Below, in pieces: positions 1-6,671 of a DNA stretch of 9,324 bases. Both the position numbers and the translations under genes were made by a program. The notes under the pieces were generated by a model, which saw only the letters and a list, made by a program, of their open reading frames with translations, was not told where the DNA came from and searched no databases. Each line of letters begins with the position of its first letter. The stretch's first letter is position 1. Source of the DNA: an uncultured Lachnospiraceae bacterium (GTDB taxonomy: Bacteria > Bacillota > Clostridia > Lachnospirales > Lachnospiraceae); the NCBI GenBank assembly GCA_910585065.1, contig CAJUCG010000135.1, positions 1-9,324 of the forward strand, written 5' to 3'.

Positions 1-1006
1 GCACATATTCCCCCTTTAGCGAAGTGTCTAAAAGATAATCGCCCATTTCAAGCCCTAAGGCTGTCTCATCATAAAATTTAATAAAATAAAACTGGGGCGA
101 AAACCGCGCCGGAAAATAAGACATATCCTTTTCACACGAAACATCAACCATTCCTTTTAACACTATTTTTATTAGATCCTGTTCTGTACATCCGGCAGCA
201 AAAAGAACTTCTTCCACCTTCGCCGCCATCTGCGCGCTGGTCAGACACCCCGTCACATCCACATCAAACGCGTAGAGTCTGCGCTGTGCGAACGGGATAA
301 ATTCATGTGTGTAAGTTTTGCTTTCCTCGTCCACATCAAGCAGCACAAAACCATGTTCCCCGCACTCATCAAAACCCCTTCCCTCAAGACAGCCGCAATA
401 ACAATAGGTTCCGCGCGCATCCAGTGCTTCCTTTTTATATGCGTGAATATGTCCGAGTGCCAGATAATCAATCCCCCTACCACGCAGTGCCTTTAGATTG
501 ATCACTTCCGTTCTGTCTTTTCCCGCGCCCTCCATCTCCTGTCCATGTAGCATGACAATGTTAAATTTTTCCATATCCAAAGCAAAATCCTGATAGATTG
601 TATCAGGATTTTTTGCAGGAAACTCGATTCCCGAAATGGTTATCTTGCCTCCCGCCTCAAAATAAGTTGTCCACTCAGCATCAAAAATTTTTAAGTTCTG
701 CGGAATTTCTCCCTCCCCAAAAAATATTCCTTCCTGGTCATGGTTTCCTCTAAGATAATAAAAATTGATAGAGGGATGCTCGGAGATTTCATAGAGCAGA
801 GTATTTCTTGCAGTTGCCGAACTATTTTTTGTATCAAAAAGATCCCCAGCAATTAGTATTGCGTTCACCTGATGTTTTGCGGCAAACGCAACCATGCGAA
901 CAAAAGTGTTTAGAATTTCTGCTTTGCGCGCTTTCGCGCTCTCCTGATCAAGATTTGCATTTAGTTTCGAGTCAAAGTGCAGATCTGCACAGTGAATGAA
1001 TTTCAT
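1..1006 (-). CDS. YhaO/SbcD-like metallophosphoesterase, DNA repair exonuclease subunit (3' end cut by window edge)
   Basis: I translated this by hand on the minus strand. It is open for 335 codons from ATG at 1006 to the left edge without a stop, so the C-terminus is missing. The calcineurin-like phosphoesterase motifs are in order: DLH (D8, H10), GDLFD (D55), GNHD (N88, H89), an HG after a beta strand (H154) and GHIH (H186, H188). These residues bind the two metal ions (usually Mn) in Mre11/SbcD nucleases. A GRGFDE segment near residues 209-214 is, as I recall, typical of the YhaO/SbcD branch. The start is supported by AGAGGA about six bases upstream (complement of 1013-1018). Known relatives act in the cytoplasm with an SbcC/YhaN-type SMC-like ATPase, often the next gene, which would lie beyond the left edge here. 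No signal peptide or membrane segment is seen. The family call is firm; substrate and partner are inferred. Confidence 0.9.
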   Translation of the reverse strand, partial: MKFIHCADLHFDSKLNANLDQESAKARKAEILNTFVRMVAFAAKHQVNAILIAGDLFDTKNSSATARNTLLYEISEHPSINFYYLRGNHDQEGIFFGEGEIPQNLKIFDAEWTTYFEAGGKITISGIEFPAKNPDTIYQDFALDMEKFNIVMLHGQEMEGAGKDRTEVINLKALRGRGIDYLALGHIHAYKKEALDARGTYCYCGCLEGRGFDECGEHGFVLLDVDEESKTYTHEFIPFAQRRLYAFDVDVTGCLTSAQMAAKVEEVLFAAGCTEQDLIKIVLKGMVDVSCEKDMSYFPARFSPQFYFIKFYDETALGLEMGDYLLDTSLKGEYV

Positions 1007-1039
1007 GGTATTTCCTCTTCTTTCTTTACTTTACCATTA

Positions 1040-1069
1040 CAGGTATAATATCTTTCGATATCATACCAT
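1040..1069. repeat. 30-base hairpin repeat, copy 1
   Basis: This copy is identical to 1170-1199 over 30 bases and starts with C then AGGTATAAT. It is a near-perfect inverted repeat: left arm GGTATAATATC, loop TTTC, right arm GATATCATACC. Read on the minus strand the one mismatch becomes a G-U wobble and the loop becomes GAAA, a GNRA tetraloop closed by C-G. That strand therefore gives an 11-bp RNA hairpin. This copy lies 34 bases upstream of the exonuclease start, inside its probable 5' leader. Confidence 0.9.
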
Positions 1070-1169
1070 GTTCTTCGAACATATTGCCTCCGGCAGATGC
1101 GCACAGTCCGCTATAAAAATTTTTTCCCTTACCTCCGGCGCGGTTTCTGCAATTGAAAGCGAACTGGCG

Positions 1170-1199
1170 CAGGTATAATATCTTTCGATATCATACCAT
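1170..1199. repeat. 30-base hairpin repeat, copy 2
   Basis: This is an exact second copy of 1040-1069, in the same orientation and 130 bp away. Flanking bases on either side do not match between copies, so the repeat unit is sharply bounded. On the minus strand the start of the repeat supplies TATGAT, the -10 box of the predicted exonuclease promoter. The sequence is thus both a promoter part and a palindrome that a repressor could bind. Confidence 0.9.
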
Positions 1200-1218
1200 A
1201 AGAAATGAAAAATTTCAA
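1190..1218 (-). promoter_or_regulatory. Predicted sigma-A promoter for the exonuclease gene
   Basis: On the minus strand TTGAAA (complement of 1213-1218) is followed after 17 bases by TATGAT (complement of 1190-1195). Transcription would start near 1183 and give a leader of roughly 175 bases that contains repeat copy 1 as an RNA hairpin. The -10 box lies inside repeat copy 2. The elements match consensus well, but activity is inferred. Confidence 0.6.
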
Positions 1219-1252
1219 CGAAAAATGGCGAAGGCAAAAATCTCTCTCCCTA

Positions 1253-1281
1253 TTGCAAACTATATTCAAAACCAATATAAT
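1253..1281 (+). promoter_or_regulatory. Predicted sigma-A promoter for the GH2 gene
   Basis: TTGCAA at 1253-1258 and TATAAT at 1276-1281 are separated by 17 bases. Transcription would begin near 1288, giving a leader of about 48 bases before the GH2 start codon. The -35 boxes of this promoter and the opposing exonuclease promoter are about 35 bp apart, so one regulator could affect both. Confidence 0.65.
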
Positions 1282-1335
1282 AAAGAACAGGACATACAGC
1301 AATTCCACCAAAAATAAACATAACAGGAGGTTCTT

Positions 1336-3018
1336 ATGCTAAGGACATTCGCCACCCACAAAATTCGCGCTGAGCGCGAACTTACTGGCACTCTCTGGGA
1401 TTTTACCCCATGTCAGGGAGAAAACGCAGGAAAGACTTACAAGGTCGCCACACCTTGCTGCTTTGAAAGCCATCCCGAATTTACTAATTATCGCGGGGAA
1501 GGTGATTATACAACAAAGTTCTCCATTGATAATGGTGGGGACAAAGGACAAAATATCCGGCTGGAATTTAAAGGGGTCAGTCATACAGCAACTATCTTTT
1601 TGGACGGAAAAAAAATTGCCTCCCATTACAACGCCTACACGATATTTGATGTTATTATCAGGAATCTGACAGAAGGGGAACATATACTTACCGTGCGGGC
1701 GGACAATCGCTTCAGCAGCGAAAGTGCCCTGCATATACCAAATGATTATATGTCCTACGGCGGACTGAGCAGACCCGTTGCACTAGAAATCCTTCCAGAG
1801 CAATTCCTTCGCACTCTCCATGTAACACCATTCCGCGAAAACGGACTTTGGCGCGCAAGACTTGAGGCGATCGTCGAAAACATTAGCGAGGAGGATGCAG
1901 AAGTTGACTTAAAACTTCTGCTGGCTGGACAAATTTCTCTTGTGGAAAAAATTGTGGTAAAAGGGGGAGAACAAAAGTTAGTAAGCACCGAGATGAGTTT
2001 TGAAAAAGTTGCGGAATGGTCAGAGCAAAATCCAGCACTGTACTTTGTCACCGCTCTTCTTACAAAAAACGGCACGGCAATCGACGATCTGATTGACCGT
2101 ATCGGTTTCCGCGAAGTAAAAGTTAATGGAAAAGATATTTTGTTAAACGGAAAGAAACTTCGGATCAAGGGTCTATGCCGCCATGAAGATCACCCTCAGT
2201 TTGGCTGCGCTCTGCCCTACGCAGCAATGGCGGCCGACCTTGAGATCATAAAGCATTTGGGGGCGAACTCTGTGCGGACAGCGCATTATCCAAACGATGA
2301 GATCTTCCTTGATCTGTGCGATGAAGAAGGAATTCTTGTCTGGGAGGAAAATCACGCAAGAGGACTGAGCGAAGAGGCGATGAGAAATCCAAATTTTGAA
2401 GCGCAGGCAGAAAAAGTAATTGAGGAGATGATTGCAGCGCACTACAATCATCCTTCCATCTATATCTGGGGGATTTTAAATGAATGTGCAAGTGATACTG
2501 AGTACGGCAGGGAATGTTATCAAAAACAATTTGAACTGATAAGAAAACTCGATCAATCAAGACCCTGCTCTTTCGCAAGCTGCAAGTTTAAGACCGATCT
2601 CTGCTTTGATCTGCCGGATGTGGTTTCCTACAATATTTATCCGCTCTGGTATCATGATACGCCAGCGGACGAATATTTAGATGATCTGTACCGCTGGGTA
2701 CAGGATGCGACGGGGGGTGCCGGAAAGCCCTTCCTTATCACGGAGATCGGTGCGGGAGCCATTTACGGCTATCACAATGCCTACTGTTCCAAATGGACGG
2801 AAGAATACCAAAGAGAGGCACTGCAAAAACAGCTTAATGCTGTCCTTCATTATCCGGACTGCTCCGGTGTCTATATCTGGCAGTTCTGCGATATCCGTAT
2901 CAGCGAAGAATGGTTTGGCACAAGACCTAGAACAATGAACAACAAAGGAATTGTAGATGAATTTCGCCGCAGAAAATTAGCGTATGATGTGGTAAAAGAA
3001 ATATTTGAAAAAGAATAA
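1336..3018 (+). CDS. GH2 family beta-glycosidase, probable beta-glucuronidase
   Basis: The 560-residue protein has the GH2 layout: an N-terminal sugar-binding jelly-roll domain (about 15-155, ending in GGLSRPV), an immunoglobulin-like domain (about 160-265) and a TIM barrel (about 268-558). The acid/base glutamate is E383 in LNE and the nucleophile is E470 in ITEIG; TAHYP at 315-319 is another conserved barrel motif. N535-N536-K537-G538 fits the NxKG motif that in beta-glucuronidases contacts the substrate carboxylate, so it probably hydrolyses beta-glucuronides in the cytoplasm. Beta-galactosidase or beta-galacturonidase activity is not excluded. There is no signal peptide. E. coli UidA is about 600 residues, so this is compact but complete. 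AGGAGG at 1325-1330, five bases before the ATG, fixes the start. It is a single-gene unit with its own promoter and terminator, and no sugar transporter gene is in the window. Confidence 0.88.
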   Translation: MLRTFATHKIRAERELTGTLWDFTPCQGENAGKTYKVATPCCFESHPEFTNYRGEGDYTTKFSIDNGGDKGQNIRLEFKGVSHTATIFLDGKKIASHYNAYTIFDVIIRNLTEGEHILTVRADNRFSSESALHIPNDYMSYGGLSRPVALEILPEQFLRTLHVTPFRENGLWRARLEAIVENISEEDAEVDLKLLLAGQISLVEKIVVKGGEQKLVSTEMSFEKVAEWSEQNPALYFVTALLTKNGTAIDDLIDRIGFREVKVNGKDILLNGKKLRIKGLCRHEDHPQFGCALPYAAMAADLEIIKHLGANSVRTAHYPNDEIFLDLCDEEGILVWEENHARGLSEEAMRNPNFEAQAEKVIEEMIAAHYNHPSIYIWGILNECASDTEYGRECYQKQFELIRKLDQSRPCSFASCKFKTDLCFDLPDVVSYNIYPLWYHDTPADEYLDDLYRWVQDATGGAGKPFLITEIGAGAIYGYHNAYCSKWTEEYQREALQKQLNAVLHYPDCSGVYIWQFCDIRISEEWFGTRPRTMNNKGIVDEFRRRKLAYDVVKEIFEKE

Positions 3019-3023
3019 TTTTT

Positions 3024-3053
3024 CGGGGCTGTCTGCGCAACAGCCCCGTTTTT
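3024..3053 (+). terminator. Rho-independent terminator of the GH2 gene
   Basis: A perfect 9-bp stem, CGGGGCTGT at 3024-3032 with ACAGCCCCG at 3040-3048, encloses a 7-base loop and is followed by TTTTT. It starts five bases after the GH2 stop codon. On the minus strand the hairpin is followed by A residues rather than T, so it is a poor terminator for the converging permease gene. Confidence 0.92.
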
Positions 3054-3058
3054 AAACT

Positions 3059-4384
3059 TTATTTTTTTGCCCGAATAATATTTACAATCTTTTTTGCATT
3101 TAACTTCTGTCCATTGTACAAGATTAAGCCCTCGTACACCTTGCCGGAAAGGATAATGCAAAGCACGGTAAATACCAATAAGATCACAAGGGAAATTACA
3201 CCCTGCAAAAGACTTGCCGTCCCAGTCAAAAGATCGCACGGCATCCCGAACGGAATAGTGAACGGAACAAACCTTGTCGCGATAATCAGCCCCTCCTTCT
3301 CCAAAAGAAGACCGAAATAGCAGACGAAGAAGCTAATAATTATCGGGAACTGGAAAAGGCTTTGCACCTGTGCGGTATCCTCCGGCTTGGAGACCAGACT
3401 TCCCGCCACCCCCGCAAGCACACTGTAAAACAGGAAACCGACGATAAAGATCAGCGCGGCAAGGATCGCGGCTAACGGTGAGAATGCGGACGCGCTGTAG
3501 GTTTCCCGCACGTAGCTAAGTGCCGTGAAAATTACATTTTCATAGCCCGGATACATGGATTTTGCTATTATATTTCCAATGACAAGCCCCCCGATCGCGC
3601 AGAGAATCCAGAAGAAGAACTGCAAAATACCAGCCAGAGCCACGGCGAGGACTTTTCCGGTAATCATTGCATATGGCTTAATGGAAGTAAGTAGTGTTTC
3701 TGTCAATTTGGAAACTTTTTCCATAGAGATCTCACGGCTGACATCCTGACCATAGAAAATCAACATCATATACAGTGCCAGCCCAAAAAACATCGGGGCC
3801 ATCAGCTTGACCAGCATCGCGCCGACACTGTGATCCTCACCAATTTTGCCATCGCTTGTCAAAATCGGCATCTGCACTGCCATGCTCTGATCGGCAGTCA
3901 GATTTGCCATCCCAACTTTCGCATACTCAAAGCATTCCGCCATCATTGCAAGCAGATCCTCCGCATCGCTTTGCCGTGCCGTCGAGTTTTCCGGCAGGGT
4001 TCCATCCATATAAAATGCTGCATCCCTATAGCTTACCTCGACAACGGCGACCGCTCTTTCTCCCGCCTGTTTTGCATTTTCCATAGCAGTTTTATTATCA
4101 GGTACATTTACAAATTCAATCTGAAGATACGATCCCTTGCCAAGTGCTGCAAGCATCTGCGCATAATCCACCTTGTACTCATCCACAACATAGACGGTTT
4201 CAATCCCGCAGCTTTCTACTTTGCTTTCCTCCGGCTCTCCCGTGATCACCACCACGAGGGCTAACCCTGCAATCAAAAGTAGCCCGATAACCGCCGTTAC
4301 CGCCCGGTAGCTGGTCTTTTTTATCATTTGGTGAAAGGTAAAAGAAAACACATCCTTCCACCCACGAAAACTATTCTCTTTCAC
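3059..4384 (-). CDS. ABC-2 type permease, NatB-like (second permease of the operon)
   Basis: This 441-residue membrane protein has a short cytoplasmic N-terminus, one membrane segment (about 27-47), a large extracytoplasmic domain (about 48-188) and a cluster of membrane segments (about 190-210, 243-272, 304-329, 343-362, 393-414). The loop MEKVSKLTETLLTSIKP (221-237) matches the E-K-x-x-x-x-x-E-x-L-L pattern of NatB-like ABC-2 permeases. It is a paralogue of the permease just upstream: both begin with GWKDVF and end with VYE-x-LI-x-YNG, but their outer domains differ. The start is GTG at 4384, chosen because GGAGG lies six bases upstream. The gap to the preceding gene is 28 bases, so this is the last gene of the operon. 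The two permeases probably form a heterodimeric channel driven by the ATPase. The substrate is unknown; sodium, peptides or antimicrobial compounds are known for relatives. Confidence 0.87.
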   Translation of the reverse strand: MKENSFRGWKDVFSFTFHQMIKKTSYRAVTAVIGLLLIAGLALVVVITGEPEESKVESCGIETVYVVDEYKVDYAQMLAALGKGSYLQIEFVNVPDNKTAMENAKQAGERAVAVVEVSYRDAAFYMDGTLPENSTARQSDAEDLLAMMAECFEYAKVGMANLTADQSMAVQMPILTSDGKIGEDHSVGAMLVKLMAPMFFGLALYMMLIFYGQDVSREISMEKVSKLTETLLTSIKPYAMITGKVLAVALAGILQFFFWILCAIGGLVIGNIIAKSMYPGYENVIFTALSYVRETYSASAFSPLAAILAALIFIVGFLFYSVLAGVAGSLVSKPEDTAQVQSLFQFPIIISFFVCYFGLLLEKEGLIIATRFVPFTIPFGMPCDLLTGTASLLQGVISLVILLVFTVLCIILSGKVYEGLILYNGQKLNAKKIVNIIRAKK

Positions 4385-4412
4385 TCTATGCCTCCATTCC
4401 TTTTTCCCTTAC

Positions 4413-5732
4413 TCAGCTTTTCATTTTTAAAAGCTGTCCTATCTTAATCCGGTTGCCATTGTAGACGATAAGTGCCTCGTAAACACGGGATACAAACCAG
4501 AATAAAAGAGAAACCAATCCAACCAAAAGCACAAAAGCCACTACAATCACCCAGACTTGTGCCTTTCCTATCACAATCGCGCCCGGAATCAAAAACGGGG
4601 AGGAAATTGGGAAGAGCATCGCGAAAACAGCGAATGAATTATCGCCCGCATTCAACAGGGAAGCTGCCGCACCAATCCCGATATAAAGACCGACAAGTAT
4701 TGTAATCGAAAACATTACAAGTCCTTCGCCAAGTTCTTCCATACGGCTGACTGTCGCTCCGGCAAGCCCGGCAAGTGTCGCGTAAAAAATCATGCCGAGT
4801 GCCATAAAGACAAGTCCCAAAACAATATTAAATGGATTTAGCTGCCCCAAAATCTCCGGCGAAATCATGTTTTCCAACACATTTTGCCCGGTTCTTTGCT
4901 CAGTGATGGAATTGGAAACGACAAATACAAGAATCATTCCCACCACCTCTAGCATCACGACGCACAACATCGCCAAAACCTTACCTACAATAATGGAGAA
5001 TGGTCGGATGGAAGTAAGCAAATACTCCACCACCCTCGAAGATTTTTCCTCCACAATTGAAGTTGCAACCTGGGAGCCAGTCATCATGCAGATCATCATA
5101 CCAATAAAGAGCAACGCGTACAAAAATCCATACTCAAACCCGGAGATCGAAGTGTCCTCCTCCATGATAATCTCGCCATTTCCTCCCATATGCACAACGC
5201 TTGTGATTACTTCTGCCGAGAGCAATTCCCTCTGCTCATCCCTGATCTCAAGCATCTGAAAGCGGCATTTGATAAGAGCAGTGTGAAGCACTTCCTTAAA
5301 AGCAGCAAGTTCTGTTTTCCCGATTTCACCGTTTTTAGAATATTCCAAAAACATTTCCACCGGACCTTGTGCTGCCGTTATGGACAAAAGCACTGCATTG
5401 TTTTCCCTCTCATCCACGCGCGCACAAAGTTCTTCGTATACTGCACCGGACGAGGCACCACCCATATCAATCTGCACTTCCCAGCCACCCTCTGCTAATA
5501 TGGCGCGAACCATATCCGCATCGAAATAGCCAGTTTCATCGCTCACATACATTTTTGTAATTGTATAATTATTATTTTCTTCTTCGCCGGAGGAAATCAT
5601 ATTTATAACGGGTGAAGCCGCCAGCGCGAGAAGAATCATGATAATAAAGGATATACGAAACGCTTTGCTTTTTAACGTCTGTTCCAGCGTAAACAAAAAT
5701 ACATCCTTCCAACCGGAAAGCTTACTCTTCAT
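4413..5732 (-). CDS. ABC-2 type permease, NatB-like (first permease of the operon)
   Basis: This 439-residue permease has a first membrane segment at about 27-46, an extracytoplasmic domain at about 47-200, then membrane segments near 201-220, 250-273, 301-325, 338-360 and 391-414. The family motif is clear at EEKSSRVVEYLLTSIRP (228-244), the conserved cytoplasmic loop thought to meet the ATPase. The start ATG at 5732 has AGGAGG five bases upstream. That site lies inside the last codons of the ATPase gene, and the two frames overlap by 11 bp, so translation is probably coupled and equal amounts are expected. It is paralogous to the following permease, which suggests an old duplication and a heterodimeric exporter. 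The extracytoplasmic domain is acidic and contains C103 and C156. The substrate cannot be read from the sequence. Confidence 0.88.
   Translation of the reverse strand: MKSKLSGWKDVFLFTLEQTLKSKAFRISFIIMILLALAASPVINMISSGEEENNNYTITKMYVSDETGYFDADMVRAILAEGGWEVQIDMGGASSGAVYEELCARVDERENNAVLLSITAAQGPVEMFLEYSKNGEIGKTELAAFKEVLHTALIKCRFQMLEIRDEQRELLSAEVITSVVHMGGNGEIIMEEDTSISGFEYGFLYALLFIGMMICMMTGSQVATSIVEEKSSRVVEYLLTSIRPFSIIVGKVLAMLCVVMLEVVGMILVFVVSNSITEQRTGQNVLENMISPEILGQLNPFNIVLGLVFMALGMIFYATLAGLAGATVSRMEELGEGLVMFSITILVGLYIGIGAAASLLNAGDNSFAVFAMLFPISSPFLIPGAIVIGKAQVWVIVVAFVLLVGLVSLLFWFVSRVYEALIVYNGNRIKIGQLLKMKS
4414..4436 (-). other. Perfect 8-bp inverted repeat over the permease stop codon
   Basis: CAGCTTTT at 4414-4421 pairs with AAAAGCTG at 4429-4436 around a 7-base loop. 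On the mRNA the hairpin covers the last codons and most of the stop codon of the first permease gene, just before the ribosome binding site of the second. No U-run follows, so it is not a terminator. It could protect an mRNA end or tune translation of the second permease. Confidence 0.5.
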
Positions 5733-6660
5733 GTGTGCCTCCTACCTTCTCGACAAAGATCTCATGCAGCGACGGCTCGCGCAGTTCAAAGCGGATCACC
5801 GTCACCTTATCCTGCACCAGCTTGCCCAAAAATGCCATCGCCTGCGCCTCATCCTGCACTTTTAGGTGATACTCTTCCGGCGTGCGGTTGGCAAGTTTCA
5901 ACCCGAACTGATCGATATAACGGTCAATTTCACCCTCACATTTTACAAAGAGATTCACCCTGCCATAGCTCTTTTTGATCTCATTTAAATTTCCAGTCAA
6001 AACAGATTTCCCGCGAGTTAAAATCGTGATGTCGGAACAGAATTCCTCGATCACCGGCATCTGATGGCTCGACATAATCAGGAATTTGTTCTTTCCTATT
6101 TCCTCGCGGATAATACTCTTAAACAGATCGGTATTTACCGGGTCAAGACCGGAAAGCGGTTCGTCCAAAACTAAGAGTTCCGGGTCAGAAAGCAGTGCCG
6201 CCATCAGCTGGATCTTTTGTTGATTTCCTTTGGAAAGCTGGTCAGCACGGTTTGCCTTCGCCCTCCTTTTGCCCTTTAGTGCCGGCGGGAAAATATATTC
6301 CATCACCTCCAGGCGTTCCCCCCAATACTTGATTCGCTCCATCGCCTCTTTTTTGCCAACTTTCTTTAATTTGGCAAAATACAAGAGCTGATCAAGCAGC
6401 GAATATTTCGGATAAAGACCGCGCTCCTCCGCCAGATAACCAATATTGGCATTTACCGGGTCAAGCGGCGCGCCCTTCCAAGTCACTTTTCCCTCGTCGC
6501 TCGCAAGCATCCCAAGGATAATGCGAATCGAGGTGGTCTTTCCCGCGCCGTTTGTGCCAAGCAGCGCGTACACCCCCGGCTTTTCCATCGCAAAACTCAA
6601 ATGATCGACAACAGTCTTTTCCCCATATTTTTTCACCAGTCCGTCCACTATTAGTGCCAT
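5722..6660 (-). CDS. ABC transporter ATP-binding protein, NatA/YhaQ-like
   Basis: With the start used here the protein has 312 residues. The nucleotide-binding domain shows Walker A GTNGAGKT (35-42), GYLAEERGLY (74-83) at the Q-loop position with glutamate instead of glutamine as in NatA-type proteins, signature LSKGNQQK (142-149), Walker B LLVLDEP (162-168), D-loop SGLD (170-173) and switch histidine H199. The last 90 or so residues form the accessory domain common in this subgroup, ending with LHEIF. It would power the two permeases that follow in the same operon at the inner face of the membrane. I chose ATG at 6660 because GGAGGG lies five bases upstream; an in-frame ATG at 6678 has no ribosome binding site. 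One oddity is a basic stretch, KGKRRAKANR (129-138), before the signature, where I recall relatives being about nine residues shorter. The substrate is not known. Confidence 0.92.
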   Translation of the reverse strand: MALIVDGLVKKYGEKTVVDHLSFAMEKPGVYALLGTNGAGKTTSIRIILGMLASDEGKVTWKGAPLDPVNANIGYLAEERGLYPKYSLLDQLLYFAKLKKVGKKEAMERIKYWGERLEVMEYIFPPALKGKRRAKANRADQLSKGNQQKIQLMAALLSDPELLVLDEPLSGLDPVNTDLFKSIIREEIGKNKFLIMSSHQMPVIEEFCSDITILTRGKSVLTGNLNEIKKSYGRVNLFVKCEGEIDRYIDQFGLKLANRTPEEYHLKVQDEAQAMAFLGKLVQDKVTVIRFELREPSLHEIFVEKVGGTHEE

Positions 6661-6665
6661 ACAAA

Positions 6666-6671
6666 CCCTCC
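6666..6671 (-). promoter_or_regulatory. Ribosome binding site that sets the ATPase start
   Basis: GGAGGG on the minus strand sits five bases before ATG at 6660. The upstream in-frame ATG at 6678 is preceded only by A-rich sequence, and this site would then fall inside the coding region. The shorter protein is therefore preferred. Confidence 0.85.

Larger units (their letters stand above)
1007..1335. other. Divergent intergenic region with paired hairpin repeats and back-to-back promoters
   Basis: These 329 bases separate the leftward exonuclease gene from the rightward GH2 gene. They contain two identical 30-base repeats (1040-1069 and 1170-1199), a leftward promoter overlapping the second copy and a rightward promoter at 1253-1281. 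A short palindrome, ATGTTC then TTC then GAACAT, sits at 1068-1082 directly against the first repeat. An inverted repeat TGAAA, AA, TTTCA at 1206-1217 overlaps the leftward -35 box and could be an operator. The roughly 100 bases between the repeats look richer in G and C than the flanks. I found no convincing protein gene here. Confidence 0.75.

Noticed and set aside
1153..1179. Rightward promoter TTGAAA with TATAAT at repeat copy 2
   Set aside because: The spacer is only 15 bases. The promoter at 1253-1281 has ideal spacing and is closer to the GH2 gene.
1129..1311. 60-codon leftward frame across repeat copy 2
   Set aside because: It lacks a convincing ribosome binding site, overlaps both predicted promoters and has a composition unlike a gene. 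It is better explained as intergenic sequence.
3024..3053. Same hairpin as terminator for the leftward exporter operon
   Set aside because: On the minus strand the stem is followed by A residues instead of a U-tract, so it is not a standard terminator in that direction.
3830..5259. Rightward frames of up to 155 codons opposite the permease genes
   Set aside because: They are antisense to strongly supported membrane protein genes, and lack ribosome binding sites and recognisable domains.
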